Assembly (NCBI RefSeq): GCF_027594425.1
Contig: NZ_CP115159.1
Location: 3,805,001-3,869,000 of the forward strand
Source of the DNA: Zunongwangia sp. HGR-M22
Lineage (GTDB): Bacteria > Bacteroidota > Bacteroidia > Flavobacteriales > Flavobacteriaceae
Direction of reading: 5' to 3'
Length of the DNA: 64,000 nucleotides
Shown: piece by piece, positions 1-9,199 of the stretch
How the letters are laid out: each line of letters opens with the position of its first letter
Numbering within the stretch: the stretch's first letter is position 1
Position numbers and translations under genes: made by a program
The notes under the pieces: generated by a model
What the model saw: the letters and a program-made list of their open reading frames with translations, nothing else
Told to the model about the DNA's origin: nothing
The model's database searches: none

Positions 1-1
1 T

Positions 2-1165
2 AAAAATGCGGCTCATTATAATTTCTTTCAGGAATTAAATGATCCCTTTCATGAAAAATGGGGCGTTTTTAAGGGCAATTTCGATCAATACAAAAACGAT
101 AATACCAAGTTTTATAATGAGAAAAAGAAAATACTCGAGGAGTATATAAAAGCGCATCCAGAAGTAAGCGAAGGTTTTAAAGAGCAAACGTATGCGACTT
201 TAAAATATGAATATTTATTCCATTTAATTTACCCTAGAGATCATCAAGACCAGGCAGGGAATTATCAGGGATCTGACTTGGATGAAGTCCTTAATAAAAT
301 GCAGTTTGAGGGTGAAATTTCTATGTTTGATTCGGAAAAATATTTTGACACCATAAATTTTGAAGATGATTTTAACAGGCCAGAATTATTGTATAACGAT
401 TACTTTAAGAGAAGCCTCCCAAAATATATCCATAGTGTATTTGCAAACGCTGAAGTTTCTGGATATTCCATCGATAATTTTATAAATGAACGTGATTTTA
501 TAAAAAATAAGCTTGATGACGATCTTGAACGTTTCGCTATTGCCAAACTTATTTACAATTATCACGAAGCCGGACTAGCCTTTGGACAAAAAGGAAAAAC
601 TTTAATTGAAGATTTAATTAACGATTATCGAGACGACTTTTCTAAAAACGAAGATTACGTAAGCAAAATCAATGAAATTATCTTCGACCTAAACAGCATG
701 GATAACAAATTAAGCGAAGAACTTCTCGATGAGAAATTGATCAACTTAAAAGGAGATTCAATAAAACTGAAGGATATTTTTAAAAATGATCCTTCAAAAT
801 TTAAATTAATAGATCATTGGGCAAGTTGGTGCACCCCTTGTATTGCAGAAATACAAAAGTCTGATGAATACAATCCGATGCTAAAAGAAAATAATATTTC
901 AAAAGTGTATATATCTGTCGACGAGGATCTGGAAAAATGGAAACAAATGGCAAACCAGCTTGAAAATTACACCGATAAAGACCAACATTATCGTTTTGCT
1001 GACTTCAGAAAATCCGGTTTGGCCCGTATTTTTCTTCAATTAGGTAAAACTAAAAACAGCTATTCTATCCCTAAGTACACTCTTATTAAAAACGATAGTA
1101 TTATTCTTTCTACCAACTCCCCAAGGCCTTCTGAACAGGAAGAATTTTTAAGCATATTAGATTAG
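2..1165 (+). CDS. TlpA-like thioredoxin-domain protein, 5' end missing
   Basis: The reading frame is open from base 2, so the gene begins left of the window and about 387 codons remain. The C-terminal part is a thioredoxin fold of the TlpA/AhpC-TSA kind. The redox motif WCTPC is preceded by DHWAS, and a downstream SIPKYTLI segment supplies the expected cis-proline region. The upstream helical, charged region resembles the N-terminal part of Bacteroidota thiol-disulfide oxidoreductases of the DUF4369/TlpA class. Such proteins are usually exported and reduce or shuffle disulfides in the periplasm. The signal peptide is outside the window, so location is inferred. The TTG at 278 is an internal codon and not a likely start. 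The next gene follows after 12 nt on the same strand. Confidence 0.8.
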   Translation, partial: KNAAHYNFFQELNDPFHEKWGVFKGNFDQYKNDNTKFYNEKKKILEEYIKAHPEVSEGFKEQTYATLKYEYLFHLIYPRDHQDQAGNYQGSDLDEVLNKMQFEGEISMFDSEKYFDTINFEDDFNRPELLYNDYFKRSLPKYIHSVFANAEVSGYSIDNFINERDFIKNKLDDDLERFAIAKLIYNYHEAGLAFGQKGKTLIEDLINDYRDDFSKNEDYVSKINEIIFDLNSMDNKLSEELLDEKLINLKGDSIKLKDIFKNDPSKFKLIDHWASWCTPCIAEIQKSDEYNPMLKENNISKVYISVDEDLEKWKQMANQLENYTDKDQHYRFADFRKSGLARIFLQLGKTKNSYSIPKYTLIKNDSIILSTNSPRPSEQEEFLSILD

Positions 1166-1177
1166 CATATTAATTAT

Positions 1178-1444
1178 ATGAATCTAGAAGAAGACAATAG
1201 ACGAAAACGTGCAAAAGAAAATCTAAGCAAAACCGAAAGTTTACAGTTTTTCATTTTGCCTTTTATTACGCCAAGAGCACGCCCTAAATCTACAGATGAT
1301 TTTAGCCAATCGCAGCTGGAACGTTTTAAAAATTACGGCTACGATACTAAACTAAAACAAGCTAACCAACTCATTATTTACGGAATTATATTTTGGATAG
1401 GCCTGGTTTTGATTATTACTTATCTTACAACTAAATATTTGTGA
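1178..1444 (+). CDS. Small single-pass membrane protein, unknown function
   Basis: An 88-residue protein with a charged N-terminal half rich in Lys, Arg and Glu and one hydrophobic C-terminal segment (about residues 65-85, LIIYGIIFWIGLVLIITYL). It would be a C-tail-anchored inner-membrane protein. I recognise no family. Its stop codon overlaps the ATG of the following MutS-like gene in the sequence TGATG, a typical arrangement for translational coupling, so the two products are probably made together. It may be an accessory subunit of that membrane ATPase, which is inference from position only. Confidence 0.65.
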   Translation: MNLEEDNRRKRAKENLSKTESLQFFILPFITPRARPKSTDDFSQSQLERFKNYGYDTKLKQANQLIIYGIIFWIGLVLIITYLTTKYL

Positions 1445-3087
1445 TGCAGCTGTATTCTTATCTTGCCATAATTGGTATTGCGCTCTATTTAGTTTTTAGA
1501 CTTTTAAAGAAAAAATCTGCAAGAAAACATTTTAAAGAACTTAAAAATAATTGGGCTAAAGCTAAAACCGAGAAATTTAATTTCGACCAGATTAAAAGCT
1601 TTTATGATGCCCAGCTTCTGGTAGGCGATTTTCATAAAATAAACGATCAAACTGCAAAAGACCTAGATTTCGAGGAGCTTTTTACCATTTTAGATCGAAC
1701 CACATCTAAACCCGGACAACAATATTTTTACAATCATCTACGGAATATTAATTCTGAAAATCAATTAAGGCAATTTTCTACATTTTCAGATACCTTTTTA
1801 GAAAAAGAAAACGACCGACTAAAAATCCAGTCGCAATTATCCAAACTGAATCATTACAATGCCTACGATTTTGTTCGGTTAATTATAGACGAGCCTATGG
1901 AGCGCCCAAAATGGATTGTTTGGGTATTTATTCTTAGCTTCTTATCGATTTTTAGCCTTATTGGCGGTTTCTTTTATCCGATTTTATTCCTAATCATGAT
2001 TCCGGTTTTTATGACCAATATGGTTTTGCACTATCGCAATAAAAATAAGCTCAACTATTATCTAAATGCGGTTCATCAACTTAGTATCGCAATAAAAGTT
2101 GGTGATAAAATATCGAATTTCAGCAATATTAGCGCCTATTTTAAGGACTTATCCTTTCTAGGATCTGTCAAGAAAATTCAGTTTAAAACTTCGCTTATTG
2201 GCTTTGAGAATAAGATGAATGACGAATTTGCCTTTTTTGGATGGTTTTTCTTCGAGTTGCTAAAAATCACTTTTAATATTGAAATTCTATTATTTTTCAG
2301 TTTTCTCGAAGATATTCAGCATAAACAAAATGATATCGAAACGCTTTTTCGTTTTTTAGGCGAGATCGATTCGGCCATTGCTGTGGCTTCAATTAAAGCC
2401 GAATATCACTATCGCGTTTGCCAGCCTTATTTCGGCAATAAAAAAGAGATTAGATTTAGCGAAATTCAGCATCCATTAATCAAAGACTGTGTTCCCAACG
2501 ATTTAGAGCTTTTAGAAAAAAGCATGTTACTTACCGGAAGCAATATGTCTGGGAAAAGTACATTTATTAGAACGGTTGCCATTAATACGCTGCTGGCACA
2601 AACTATAAATATTTGTTTTGCTGAACATTTTACTGCCCCTTTTCTAAAACTATATTCTTCGATTAGAATTGCCGACAACCTAAGTGAAAATACCAGTTAT
2701 TATTTAGAAGAAGTTTTACAGATCAAAAAGCTTTTGGATAAATCGGAAGAAGAGGTACCCAAATTGTTTGTTTTAGATGAAATTTTTAAAGGCACAAATA
2801 CTGAAGAACGTATCGCTGCCGGGAAGTCTATTTTATCTTATCTTAATTGTGCGCAAAATATTGTGATGGTTTCTACCCACGATATCGAACTTACCGAAAT
2901 GCTAACACAAAATGATTTTGAACTTTATCATTTTAGTGAAAACATTCATAATCAGACTTTAAATTTTGATCACAAATTAAAAGAAGGACCGCTTAAAACC
3001 AAAAACGCGATAAAAATATTAGCGCTTTACGACTTCCCAAAACAGATAATTACTGAAGCTGAAATGTTAAAAAATAAATGGAATTAA
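1444..3087 (+). CDS. Membrane-associated MutS-family ATPase
   Basis: About 547 residues. The C-terminal domain is a MutS domain V ATPase. The Walker A loop TGSNMSGKST lies at about residues 364-373, the Walker B FVLDE at about 442-446, followed by the MutS-type FKGTNTEER and a STHD switch. The N-terminal DNA mismatch-recognition domains of MutS are absent. Instead there is one N-terminal hydrophobic helix and a second double membrane segment near residues 155-190. This matches the Bacteroidota MutS-related proteins that are often annotated as mismatch repair proteins but are unlikely to do canonical repair. I chose ATG 1444 over the in-frame GTG at 1441 because ATG overlaps the upstream stop by one base. 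Function beyond ATP-driven conformational change is unknown. Confidence 0.85.
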   Translation: MQLYSYLAIIGIALYLVFRLLKKKSARKHFKELKNNWAKAKTEKFNFDQIKSFYDAQLLVGDFHKINDQTAKDLDFEELFTILDRTTSKPGQQYFYNHLRNINSENQLRQFSTFSDTFLEKENDRLKIQSQLSKLNHYNAYDFVRLIIDEPMERPKWIVWVFILSFLSIFSLIGGFFYPILFLIMIPVFMTNMVLHYRNKNKLNYYLNAVHQLSIAIKVGDKISNFSNISAYFKDLSFLGSVKKIQFKTSLIGFENKMNDEFAFFGWFFFELLKITFNIEILLFFSFLEDIQHKQNDIETLFRFLGEIDSAIAVASIKAEYHYRVCQPYFGNKKEIRFSEIQHPLIKDCVPNDLELLEKSMLLTGSNMSGKSTFIRTVAINTLLAQTINICFAEHFTAPFLKLYSSIRIADNLSENTSYYLEEVLQIKKLLDKSEEEVPKLFVLDEIFKGTNTEERIAAGKSILSYLNCAQNIVMVSTHDIELTEMLTQNDFELYHFSENIHNQTLNFDHKLKEGPLKTKNAIKILALYDFPKQIITEAEMLKNKWN

Positions 3088-3126
3088 ACCTTTTAGCAAA
3101 AGCTTAGTCTAAGCTTAAGATTAACG

Positions 3127-3197
3127 ACCCTGGCATTTCACTTTTTTGTCCTGAGATAAAAATTTAAAATCTACCCCTAACTATAGCCAGGGTTTTT
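3127..3197 (+). terminator. Possible terminator with a long loop after the MutS-like gene
   Basis: ACCCTGGC at 3127-3134 pairs exactly with GCCAGGGT at 3186-3193, which is followed by a T run. The 51-nt loop is long for an intrinsic terminator, so this is tentative. It lies in the 216-nt gap before the peptidase gene. Confidence 0.45.
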
Positions 3198-3303
3198 AAT
3201 CGTTTTTCAAACAACCACTTTCTTCAAATGATAATCCTAAAAATAGCTTCCCAGGAATCATTGAAAAATTCTTACTAAATTGAGCTCAAAAGCAAAACAT
3301 ACA

Positions 3304-5472
3304 ATGAAAAAAACTTTCTTTCAACTGTATATCCTAGTGATTTCCCTTTCAGGTTTCGCACAACAACCCCAAAAGACATTAACCACTGAAGATTACCAAC
3401 AGGCCGCAAAATTTCTTGGCTTCAATACGTATTCTTTAGTAGACAAAGATTATGTAAGCCCAAACTGGCTGGATAATGGCAGTTTTTGGTACGAAATTTC
3501 GGTTAATGGCGAGCAACAATTCGTTCTTGTAGATCCAAATAAAAAATCTAAAAAAACTTCAAATTCGCTCGAAGAATTACTTGGCAAAAAACCGGAAGAG
3601 AGACAAAGAAGATCATGGACAGAAGTAGCCTCTCCCGATGGTTCTAAAACAGTTTATATAAAAGACTGGAATCTTTGGATGCGAGATAATGAATCTGGCG
3701 AGGAAACTCAACTTACAGAGGACGGAGAAAAAAACTATGGCTATGCAACCGATAATGCGGGCTGGAAACATAGCGACAAGCCAATCGTACTATGGAGCCC
3801 AGATTCTAAAAAGATCGCCACATTTAAACAAGATCAGCGCCACGTAAGTGATATGTATTTGGTAGAAACCAAAGTAGGCGAGCCCGAACTTCAGGAATGG
3901 AAATATCCAATTCCGCAGGATTCAGCCATTATTAAAATCGAGCGTGTAACTATCGATACTGAAGATCACGAGATCACCAAACTAAACATTCCGGCAGATG
4001 CAAGACGTGGTACCCTTTGCGACGACATTGCCTGCGACGGCAGCTTTGGCGATAACGAATGGGGACCAGACTCTAAAACTTTAGCTTTTGCTTCGGTTTC
4101 GCGAGATCACAAAAAAGTTACGCTACGTGTTGCTAATGCTGAAACTGGCGAAGTAAGAGATATTTTTACTGAAGAAACAGCTACGCAATTCGAATCTGGG
4201 CAGGGCACTATAAACTGGCATTATTTACCAGAATCTAAAGAAATAATTTGGTATTCTGAACGTGACGATTGGGGGCATTTATACCTTTACGATCTTGAAA
4301 GCGGAAAGTTAAAAAATCAAATTACAAAAGGAGATTTTGTAGTAACCAGCCTGCTTGAAGTAGACGAAGATAAAGAAATGTTGTACTTCTACGCCCAAGG
4401 AAAAGAAGACGGGCGTGATCCTTATTTTAGCCATTTTTATAGCATAAAATTTAACGGAAAATGCCTAAAGCTTCTAACTCCAGAAAATGGAACACATAGC
4501 GTTTCATTATCTCCAGATCATAAGTATTTTGTAGACAACTATTCGCAGCCAGATATACCAAACGTTGCAGTGCTTAGAGATATTAAAGGTCGCAAAATCA
4601 TGGATCTCGAAAAAGCCGATATTTCCCGTTTAGAAGCTATCGGCTGGCAGGCTCCTAAACCGATAAAAGTAAAATCTGCAGATAAAAAATGGGATTTGTA
4701 CGGACTAATGTTTACGCCTACACATCTAGATGAATCTAAAAAATACCCGGTAATTAACTACATCTATCCTGGTCCACAAGGTGGCGGTGTTGGTAGCCGT
4801 TCATTCTATCCAGCTCGTAGCGATCACCAGTCTTTAGCAGAGCTTGGTTTTATCGTGGTGGTAATCGATGGTAGTTGTAACCCGGGAAGATCTAAATCTT
4901 TCCACGATGCCTGCTACGGAAATATGGGAGATAATACTTTAGAAGATCAGATAAGCGGACTAAAACAATTAGCTGAAAAATATCCGTATATGGATCTAAA
5001 TAAAGTCGGAATTTGGGGACACTCTGGTGGTGGTTTTGCTACTGCAGATGCCATGTTCTCTTATCCTGAATTTTATAAAGTTGGAATTTCTGAATCTGGA
5101 AACCATGATAACAGAAACTATGAAGATGATTGGGGAGAAAGATACATCGGTTTAATTGAAGAAACCGAAAACGGAAAGACCAACTACGAGTTACAGGCCA
5201 ATCAATATAATGCTGAAAATCTACAGGGAGATTTGTTAATTGCGCATGGAAATCTGGATGACAATGTACCTCCTTACAATTCGTATTTGGTGATCGATGC
5301 CTTAATTAAAGCCAATAAAGATTTCGATTTGATCATTTTCCCAAATGCACGCCACGGCTACGGAATGGATAGTTATTATATGACCAGAAGAAGATGGGAT
5401 TACTTTGTTGAAAACCTTATGGGTGCCGAACATCCAAAAGAATTTAAAATTGAAATGCCACGAAAAAGATAA
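3304..5472 (+). CDS. Dipeptidyl peptidase IV-type serine peptidase (S9)
   Basis: A 722-residue secreted peptidase that removes N-terminal dipeptides, usually Xaa-Pro, from peptides in the periplasm. ATG 3304 gives a clean signal peptide (MKKTFFQLYILVISLSGFAQ); the upstream TTG at 3280 would bury it, so it is rejected. Residues ~30-470 form the DPP4 N-terminal beta-propeller. The C-terminal alpha/beta-hydrolase domain carries the nucleophile motif GHSGGG with Ser574, the acid region GNLDDNVPP (Asp652/653) and His684 in NARHGYG. The nucleophile elbow has GHSGGG where many DPP4 proteins have GWSYGG, which is within the variation of the S9 group. It is a single gene, not obviously in an operon. 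Confidence 0.92.
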   Translation: MKKTFFQLYILVISLSGFAQQPQKTLTTEDYQQAAKFLGFNTYSLVDKDYVSPNWLDNGSFWYEISVNGEQQFVLVDPNKKSKKTSNSLEELLGKKPEERQRRSWTEVASPDGSKTVYIKDWNLWMRDNESGEETQLTEDGEKNYGYATDNAGWKHSDKPIVLWSPDSKKIATFKQDQRHVSDMYLVETKVGEPELQEWKYPIPQDSAIIKIERVTIDTEDHEITKLNIPADARRGTLCDDIACDGSFGDNEWGPDSKTLAFASVSRDHKKVTLRVANAETGEVRDIFTEETATQFESGQGTINWHYLPESKEIIWYSERDDWGHLYLYDLESGKLKNQITKGDFVVTSLLEVDEDKEMLYFYAQGKEDGRDPYFSHFYSIKFNGKCLKLLTPENGTHSVSLSPDHKYFVDNYSQPDIPNVAVLRDIKGRKIMDLEKADISRLEAIGWQAPKPIKVKSADKKWDLYGLMFTPTHLDESKKYPVINYIYPGPQGGGVGSRSFYPARSDHQSLAELGFIVVVIDGSCNPGRSKSFHDACYGNMGDNTLEDQISGLKQLAEKYPYMDLNKVGIWGHSGGGFATADAMFSYPEFYKVGISESGNHDNRNYEDDWGERYIGLIEETENGKTNYELQANQYNAENLQGDLLIAHGNLDDNVPPYNSYLVIDALIKANKDFDLIIFPNARHGYGMDSYYMTRRRWDYFVENLMGAEHPKEFKIEMPRKR

Positions 5473-5499
5473 TCTCTTCTGAATTCAAAAAATAGAGAA

Positions 5500-5538
5500 G
5501 CAGGTAGATCTAAGATTTACCGGCTTTTTGTATTTTAG
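5500..5538 (+). terminator. Weak terminator after the dipeptidyl peptidase gene
   Basis: AAGCAGGTA pairs imperfectly with TTACCGGCTT (one internal mismatch), followed by TTTTTGTATTTT. It sits shortly after the peptidase stop codon. Confidence 0.45.
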
Positions 5539-5661
5539 GCTTAAATATAAGATCGCTAATTGCTTGACAAAAAATCCAATTCTGAATTTACATTCTAAAT
5601 TTTAAAACTAAAAGTTCCATTTAGATATAAGTTTAATTGAATTTTAGTTCTAATGAGATAG

Positions 5662-5748
5662 CGTCACCCTGAACTTGATTCGGGGTCTCATCCTGAAAGT
5701 ACATTTTTATAGATGGGTTTGAGATTTGGGATCAAGTCCTGAAATAGC
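5662..5748. repeat. REPIN-like inverted pair, copy 1
   Basis: The forward 30-nt unit is at 5662-5691 (starts CGTCACCCTG, ends GGTCTCAT). A degraded reverse unit is at 5719-5748 (contains TGAGAT and ATCAAGTCC). Each unit is itself a hairpin around the core ACTTGAT. The copy lies in the 338-nt gap 5473-5810 between the peptidase and OsmC genes; apart from the weak terminator I see nothing else there. Confidence 0.75.
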
Positions 5749-5810
5749 AAGAATTTTAAATATTACAAACCTAGACAGGCTGCGAACTAAGCATCCAAAT
5801 CATTCCTAAA

Positions 5811-6275
5811 ATGAAAACCCATAACTACACCCTCAACCTCAACTGGACGGGCAATAAGGGTATTGGCACCAAAACTTATAAAGATTACGAAAGAGAATAT
5901 ACCATTAAAGCTGAAGGTAAAGCTTTAATACAAGCTTCGGCAGATCCTGCTTTTTTAGGAAATCCTGAACTCTATAATCCTGAAGAACTTCTACTCGCTT
6001 CGATCGCTTCATGCCATATGCTTTGGTATCTTCATTTGTGTGCTTCCAATAAAATCATAGTTTTAGAATATCAGGATCGGCCAATCGGAAAAATGATCGA
6101 AAACAAAGATGGTAGTGGAAAATTTACTGAAGTTACGCTTTACCCAAAAATAACGCTGGCCAATAAAACAATGCTAGAAAAAGCCGAAAATTTACATAAC
6201 GAAGCCAATAAATTCTGTTTTATCGCAAATTCATGTAACTTTCCAATTCGGCATGCAGCAACTTATCATTTTTAA
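5811..6275 (+). CDS. OsmC/Ohr-family peroxide-reducing protein
   Basis: 154 residues, the normal OsmC length. The family reduces organic hydroperoxides with two conserved cysteines. Here Cys68 lies in the helix SIASCHMLW and Cys142 in ANSCNFPI, and the NPEELLLAS motif precedes the first cysteine. The protein is cytoplasmic, with no signal peptide. It most resembles the OsmC-like branch with a YNPEELLLASIASCH block rather than Ohr itself. It stands alone between two gaps; regulation cannot be read from the sequence. Confidence 0.9.
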   Translation: MKTHNYTLNLNWTGNKGIGTKTYKDYEREYTIKAEGKALIQASADPAFLGNPELYNPEELLLASIASCHMLWYLHLCASNKIIVLEYQDRPIGKMIENKDGSGKFTEVTLYPKITLANKTMLEKAENLHNEANKFCFIANSCNFPIRHAATYHF

Positions 6276-6435
6276 TTATGGAAAATCAATGATTTCTGGG
6301 CAAGCCCAATAGGTACGAATTGAAAAAACTTTTTTATAATTTTAGGGCAAGCATCGAGGAATTAAACCCTCAATGAGGGATTAATAATCGTTTAAAATCT
6401 GCCGCTGCAAGCGCTTAAGCAGTAACTATTTTCTA

Positions 6436-6921
6436 ATGAAAGTATTAAACCCAAAAATTTATAAAACAGAAGGATTTTCTCTAATCGGAATTTCTACGGA
6501 AATGTCTTTTGCTGAAAACAAAACCGCTAAGCTTTGGCAAGAATTTATTCCTTTAAAAATAGCGAATTTCGGCAAAAAGCAGATTGATTTATTTTCGGTT
6601 GAAGTCTATAAAGATCTTTCATTTTTTTCGAATTTTAATCCTACCGCAAACTTTAGAAAATGGGCTGCGATTAAAAATGAAGACCTGGAAAAAATTCCTT
6701 CAGCACTTGAAATTTTAAAAATCCCAGCAGGAAAATATGCGATTTTTAATTACAAAGGAAGCAGTAGTGAAGCCCCGCAATTTTATCAGCGTATTTTTCA
6801 GCAATGGTTACCAACTTCAAAATTCAGGCTGGACAGCAGGCCGCATCTTGCGATTATGGGAGAAAAGTATAAGAACAACGATCCAACTTCCGAAGAAGAA
6901 ATATGGATCCCAATTCAATAA
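6436..6921 (+). CDS. GyrI-like / effector-binding domain protein
   Basis: 161 residues resembling the stand-alone GyrI-like (AraC effector-binding, SOUL/Rob C-terminal) fold. Supporting motifs are the ISTEMSF start, the central KWAAIK and IPAGKYAIFNYKG strand, the FYQRIFQQWLPTS helix, and the terminal EEEIWIPIQ strand. The fold binds small hydrophobic ligands. In E. coli GyrI also protects gyrase, but that role cannot be assigned here. No DNA-binding domain is present, so it is not itself a regulator. Monocistronic as far as can be seen. Confidence 0.8.
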   Translation: MKVLNPKIYKTEGFSLIGISTEMSFAENKTAKLWQEFIPLKIANFGKKQIDLFSVEVYKDLSFFSNFNPTANFRKWAAIKNEDLEKIPSALEILKIPAGKYAIFNYKGSSSEAPQFYQRIFQQWLPTSKFRLDSRPHLAIMGEKYKNNDPTSEEEIWIPIQ

Positions 6922-6955
6922 ATTTCAGTTTAAATTATTTCAGTTATAAAAAAGT

Positions 6956-7900
6956 TTAAAATACAGGGTCAACTTCGGTTGTAGCATCGTAAGCAATATA
7001 GGCGTTATTAATCACTCTAAAATTAGCGCTTTGATCACTCACATTTTCGAAAGCCGCATAATCGATCCAAACAAAACCATCTGAGCCCCAGCTTTCTCCC
7101 CAAGAATTCACTACTTTAAAAGCATTATATTCATCTGAATAACCTACAACCAGCATCGCGTGGCAATCGCCGGTATCATAATCTACCACATGTTCACGAT
7201 ATGCTGCAAGGCCAAAATTATCTGTTTTTCCAAATTCTGAAGAAAGGTACGCGCCAATCACAATGGGTTGTTGCATTGTAAGTAAAGTTTTCATTTCGGC
7301 AATCATATTCTCGCCACTTAAACTTTTAAATTCTGAAATTTGTGCTTCTAAGGCTTCAGCGAATTGTGCTTCACCCGGCTGCGCTGCACAACCACTATCA
7401 TCGTAAGGAAAGGAGGCTAAAGAACAAACTCCCTGCTGTTGTACAAGATCTAAAGTTGCCGCAATGCTGGTGCCACCACATTCTCCCATTGTTAATTGAT
7501 TATAGGTAAATGACGGACTAAATATTGTTGCTGCGGAATAAGCTTCCCCATTTTCTAAAAACTCCTGAAAAGATTTTAAATAATAACTTACTGCCCATGA
7601 AGAACACGAGCCTAACTGCCCCTGATCGCCTACCGGCGGAAGCATTTCAGACAGATCATATTCTTCAGGAACATCTTCCGGAATTTCAAGATTTTCTAAA
7701 ATTGTACCTGTGGCAGTATAGTCGCCGGTTCCCGTACATTCTAAACCAGTGGAAAAAACCTCGCCATCTTCAGTAATAAATTGATTATCATCTATGGGAT
7801 CTGTAATCTCTTCCTGCCTTTCTAAATTATCATCCATATCCTGGTAACAGGAAAGAAAAGTAAAGGGAATGGCAAACAATAAAAGTTGTAGTTTTTTCAT
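6956..7900 (-). CDS. Papain-family (C1A) cysteine peptidase lipoprotein
   Basis: 314 residues with a lipoprotein signal (lipobox FLSC, Cys18), so probably anchored to the outer membrane or cell surface. The papain catalytic set is complete. Oxyanion Gln93 and nucleophile Cys99 lie in GDQGQLGSCSSWA with the same six-residue spacing as papain, His247 is in DTGDCHAMLVVGY, and Asn265 is in NSWGESWG. Six or more further cysteines suggest disulfides. There is an acidic linker of about 70 residues between lipobox and catalytic domain rather than a clear inhibitory prodomain. It converges on the GyrI-like gene with a 34-nt gap. Role: degradation of external or periplasmic protein (family knowledge). 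Confidence 0.9.
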   Translation of the reverse strand: MKKLQLLLFAIPFTFLSCYQDMDDNLERQEEITDPIDDNQFITEDGEVFSTGLECTGTGDYTATGTILENLEIPEDVPEEYDLSEMLPPVGDQGQLGSCSSWAVSYYLKSFQEFLENGEAYSAATIFSPSFTYNQLTMGECGGTSIAATLDLVQQQGVCSLASFPYDDSGCAAQPGEAQFAEALEAQISEFKSLSGENMIAEMKTLLTMQQPIVIGAYLSSEFGKTDNFGLAAYREHVVDYDTGDCHAMLVVGYSDEYNAFKVVNSWGESWGSDGFVWIDYAAFENVSDQSANFRVINNAYIAYDATTEVDPVF

Positions 7901-8097
7901 CTTATAAGTTTCAAGACCTAATTTTTCAAATACCTCAAATTTTAAACCATTTTTAGTTCGTCAGAAATTTTCGAAGAAAACTTCGCAGGGTTAAATAAAA
8001 TTAAATTCCTGAAACTACAATTTTAAAAATAGTTAAATAAAGCACTCTTTAACAAGTAATTAAAAGTTACTGTAAAATATCTGTTCTAAATTGAGAT

Positions 8098-8517
8098 ATG
8101 AAAAAAGTTTTAATCGCAATATTTAGCTTTATGGCACTAGGAAATATGAATGCACAGGATAAAACTGAGCATCAATGGAAAAATAGATTAATTTTAATAC
8201 TAACCGATTCTAAAGAAGATACCGATTTTAAACAACAATTGGGTGAGTTGAAAAACAGGGAAGCAGCTTTAGAAGACCGAAAGATTATTGTCTACCAAGT
8301 AACACCAAAACATTATGCTACCGGAATTAGCGATAACCCAGATTGGAAAGAAGGTGATAATTTTTATGAAAAATTCAAGAAATCTGATAAATCTTTTGAA
8401 ATTATTTTAATTGGCCTGGATGGTGGCACTAAAATGAGAAAAGAGGAATTTACGCCGGCTGAAGAAATATTCGAAAAGATAGATAATATGCCCATGAGAA
8501 AAGCAGAGATGAACTGA
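8098..8517 (+). CDS. Secreted DUF4174 protein
   Basis: 139 residues with a signal peptide ending near NMNAQ. The mature part has the DUF4174 pattern: an RLILILTDS strand, a helix with ALEDRKIIVYQV, an EIILIGLDGGTKMR strand-turn, and the C-terminal FEKIDNMPMRKAEM. The domain has a thioredoxin-like layout but lacks a CxxC pair, so it is not an obvious oxidoreductase. Its molecular role is unknown. It is followed by a strong terminator, so it is the last gene of its unit. Confidence 0.8.
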   Translation: MKKVLIAIFSFMALGNMNAQDKTEHQWKNRLILILTDSKEDTDFKQQLGELKNREAALEDRKIIVYQVTPKHYATGISDNPDWKEGDNFYEKFKKSDKSFEIILIGLDGGTKMRKEEFTPAEEIFEKIDNMPMRKAEMN

Positions 8518-8550
8518 GTACAAACAACTATTCATCGCACTAAATTTAAA

Positions 8551-8576
8551 ATACTCCTTGCAGGAGTATTTTTTTA
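8551..8576 (+). terminator. Intrinsic terminator after the DUF4174 gene
   Basis: A perfect stem ATACTCCT/AGGAGTAT with a 3-nt loop is followed by TTTTTTT. The rest of the 331-nt gap 8518-8848 shows nothing I can name. Confidence 0.85.
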
Positions 8577-8848
8577 TAAGTTTTTTTTACGTAATTTGAT
8601 CATATCCAAAAACTTATCTTTTAAAATTTAAGAATTTGGAGCATAAAAATTTTTCGAAATGATAAATTTATTCTGATAGCTTTTAAATCAAGCTGTTTTT
8701 ACTTTAAACGAATTAACCATTCTTCCTTCCCCGGGATGAGCTCGTTAGAAAGAGAATAATTGATTATAGCAACTTCAGGAACAAGCTACCCCAACTGTAC
8801 TTAAATCGCGAAGGCCATTTAAATTATTAATATTCAATGTCGTAAAAC

Positions 8849-9199
8849 ATGGATAAGCATTGTCTAGAATGTGGTGAAAAACTTATAGGTAGAGTAGATA
8901 AAAAATTCTGTAGTGATTATTGCAGAAATTCATATCACAACAAACTAAATAAGGATAGTAAAAACCTGATGCGCAATATCAATAATATTTTACGCAAAAA
9001 TTATAGGATTTTAGAGAAACTGAACCCGGAAGAAAAAACAAAAACCAGCAAAACAAAATTGCTGGCTGAAGGTTTCAATTTTCAGTATTTCACCAGCATA
9101 TATACTACCCAGGCGGGGAAAACGTATTTTTTTATATACAATCAGGGGTTTTTACCTTTAGATAACGAAGAGTATTATGCACTGGTTAAACGAAATTAG
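8849..9199 (+). CDS. Small zinc-finger protein, unknown function
   Basis: 116 residues. The N-terminus holds a four-cysteine zinc finger: Cys5-x2-Cys8 in CLECGEKL and Cys21-x3-Cys25 in FCSDYCRNSYHNKLNK, a pattern seen in small Bacteroidota DUF2116/MYND-like proteins. The rest is a basic helix followed by a beta-rich C-terminal half. The first half could bind nucleic acid, but nothing shows this. The gene converges on the CBS gene and the two share four bases at their stop codons. Confidence 0.7.
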   Translation: MDKHCLECGEKLIGRVDKKFCSDYCRNSYHNKLNKDSKNLMRNINNILRKNYRILEKLNPEEKTKTSKTKLLAEGFNFQYFTSIYTTQAGKTYFFIYNQGFLPLDNEEYYALVKRN

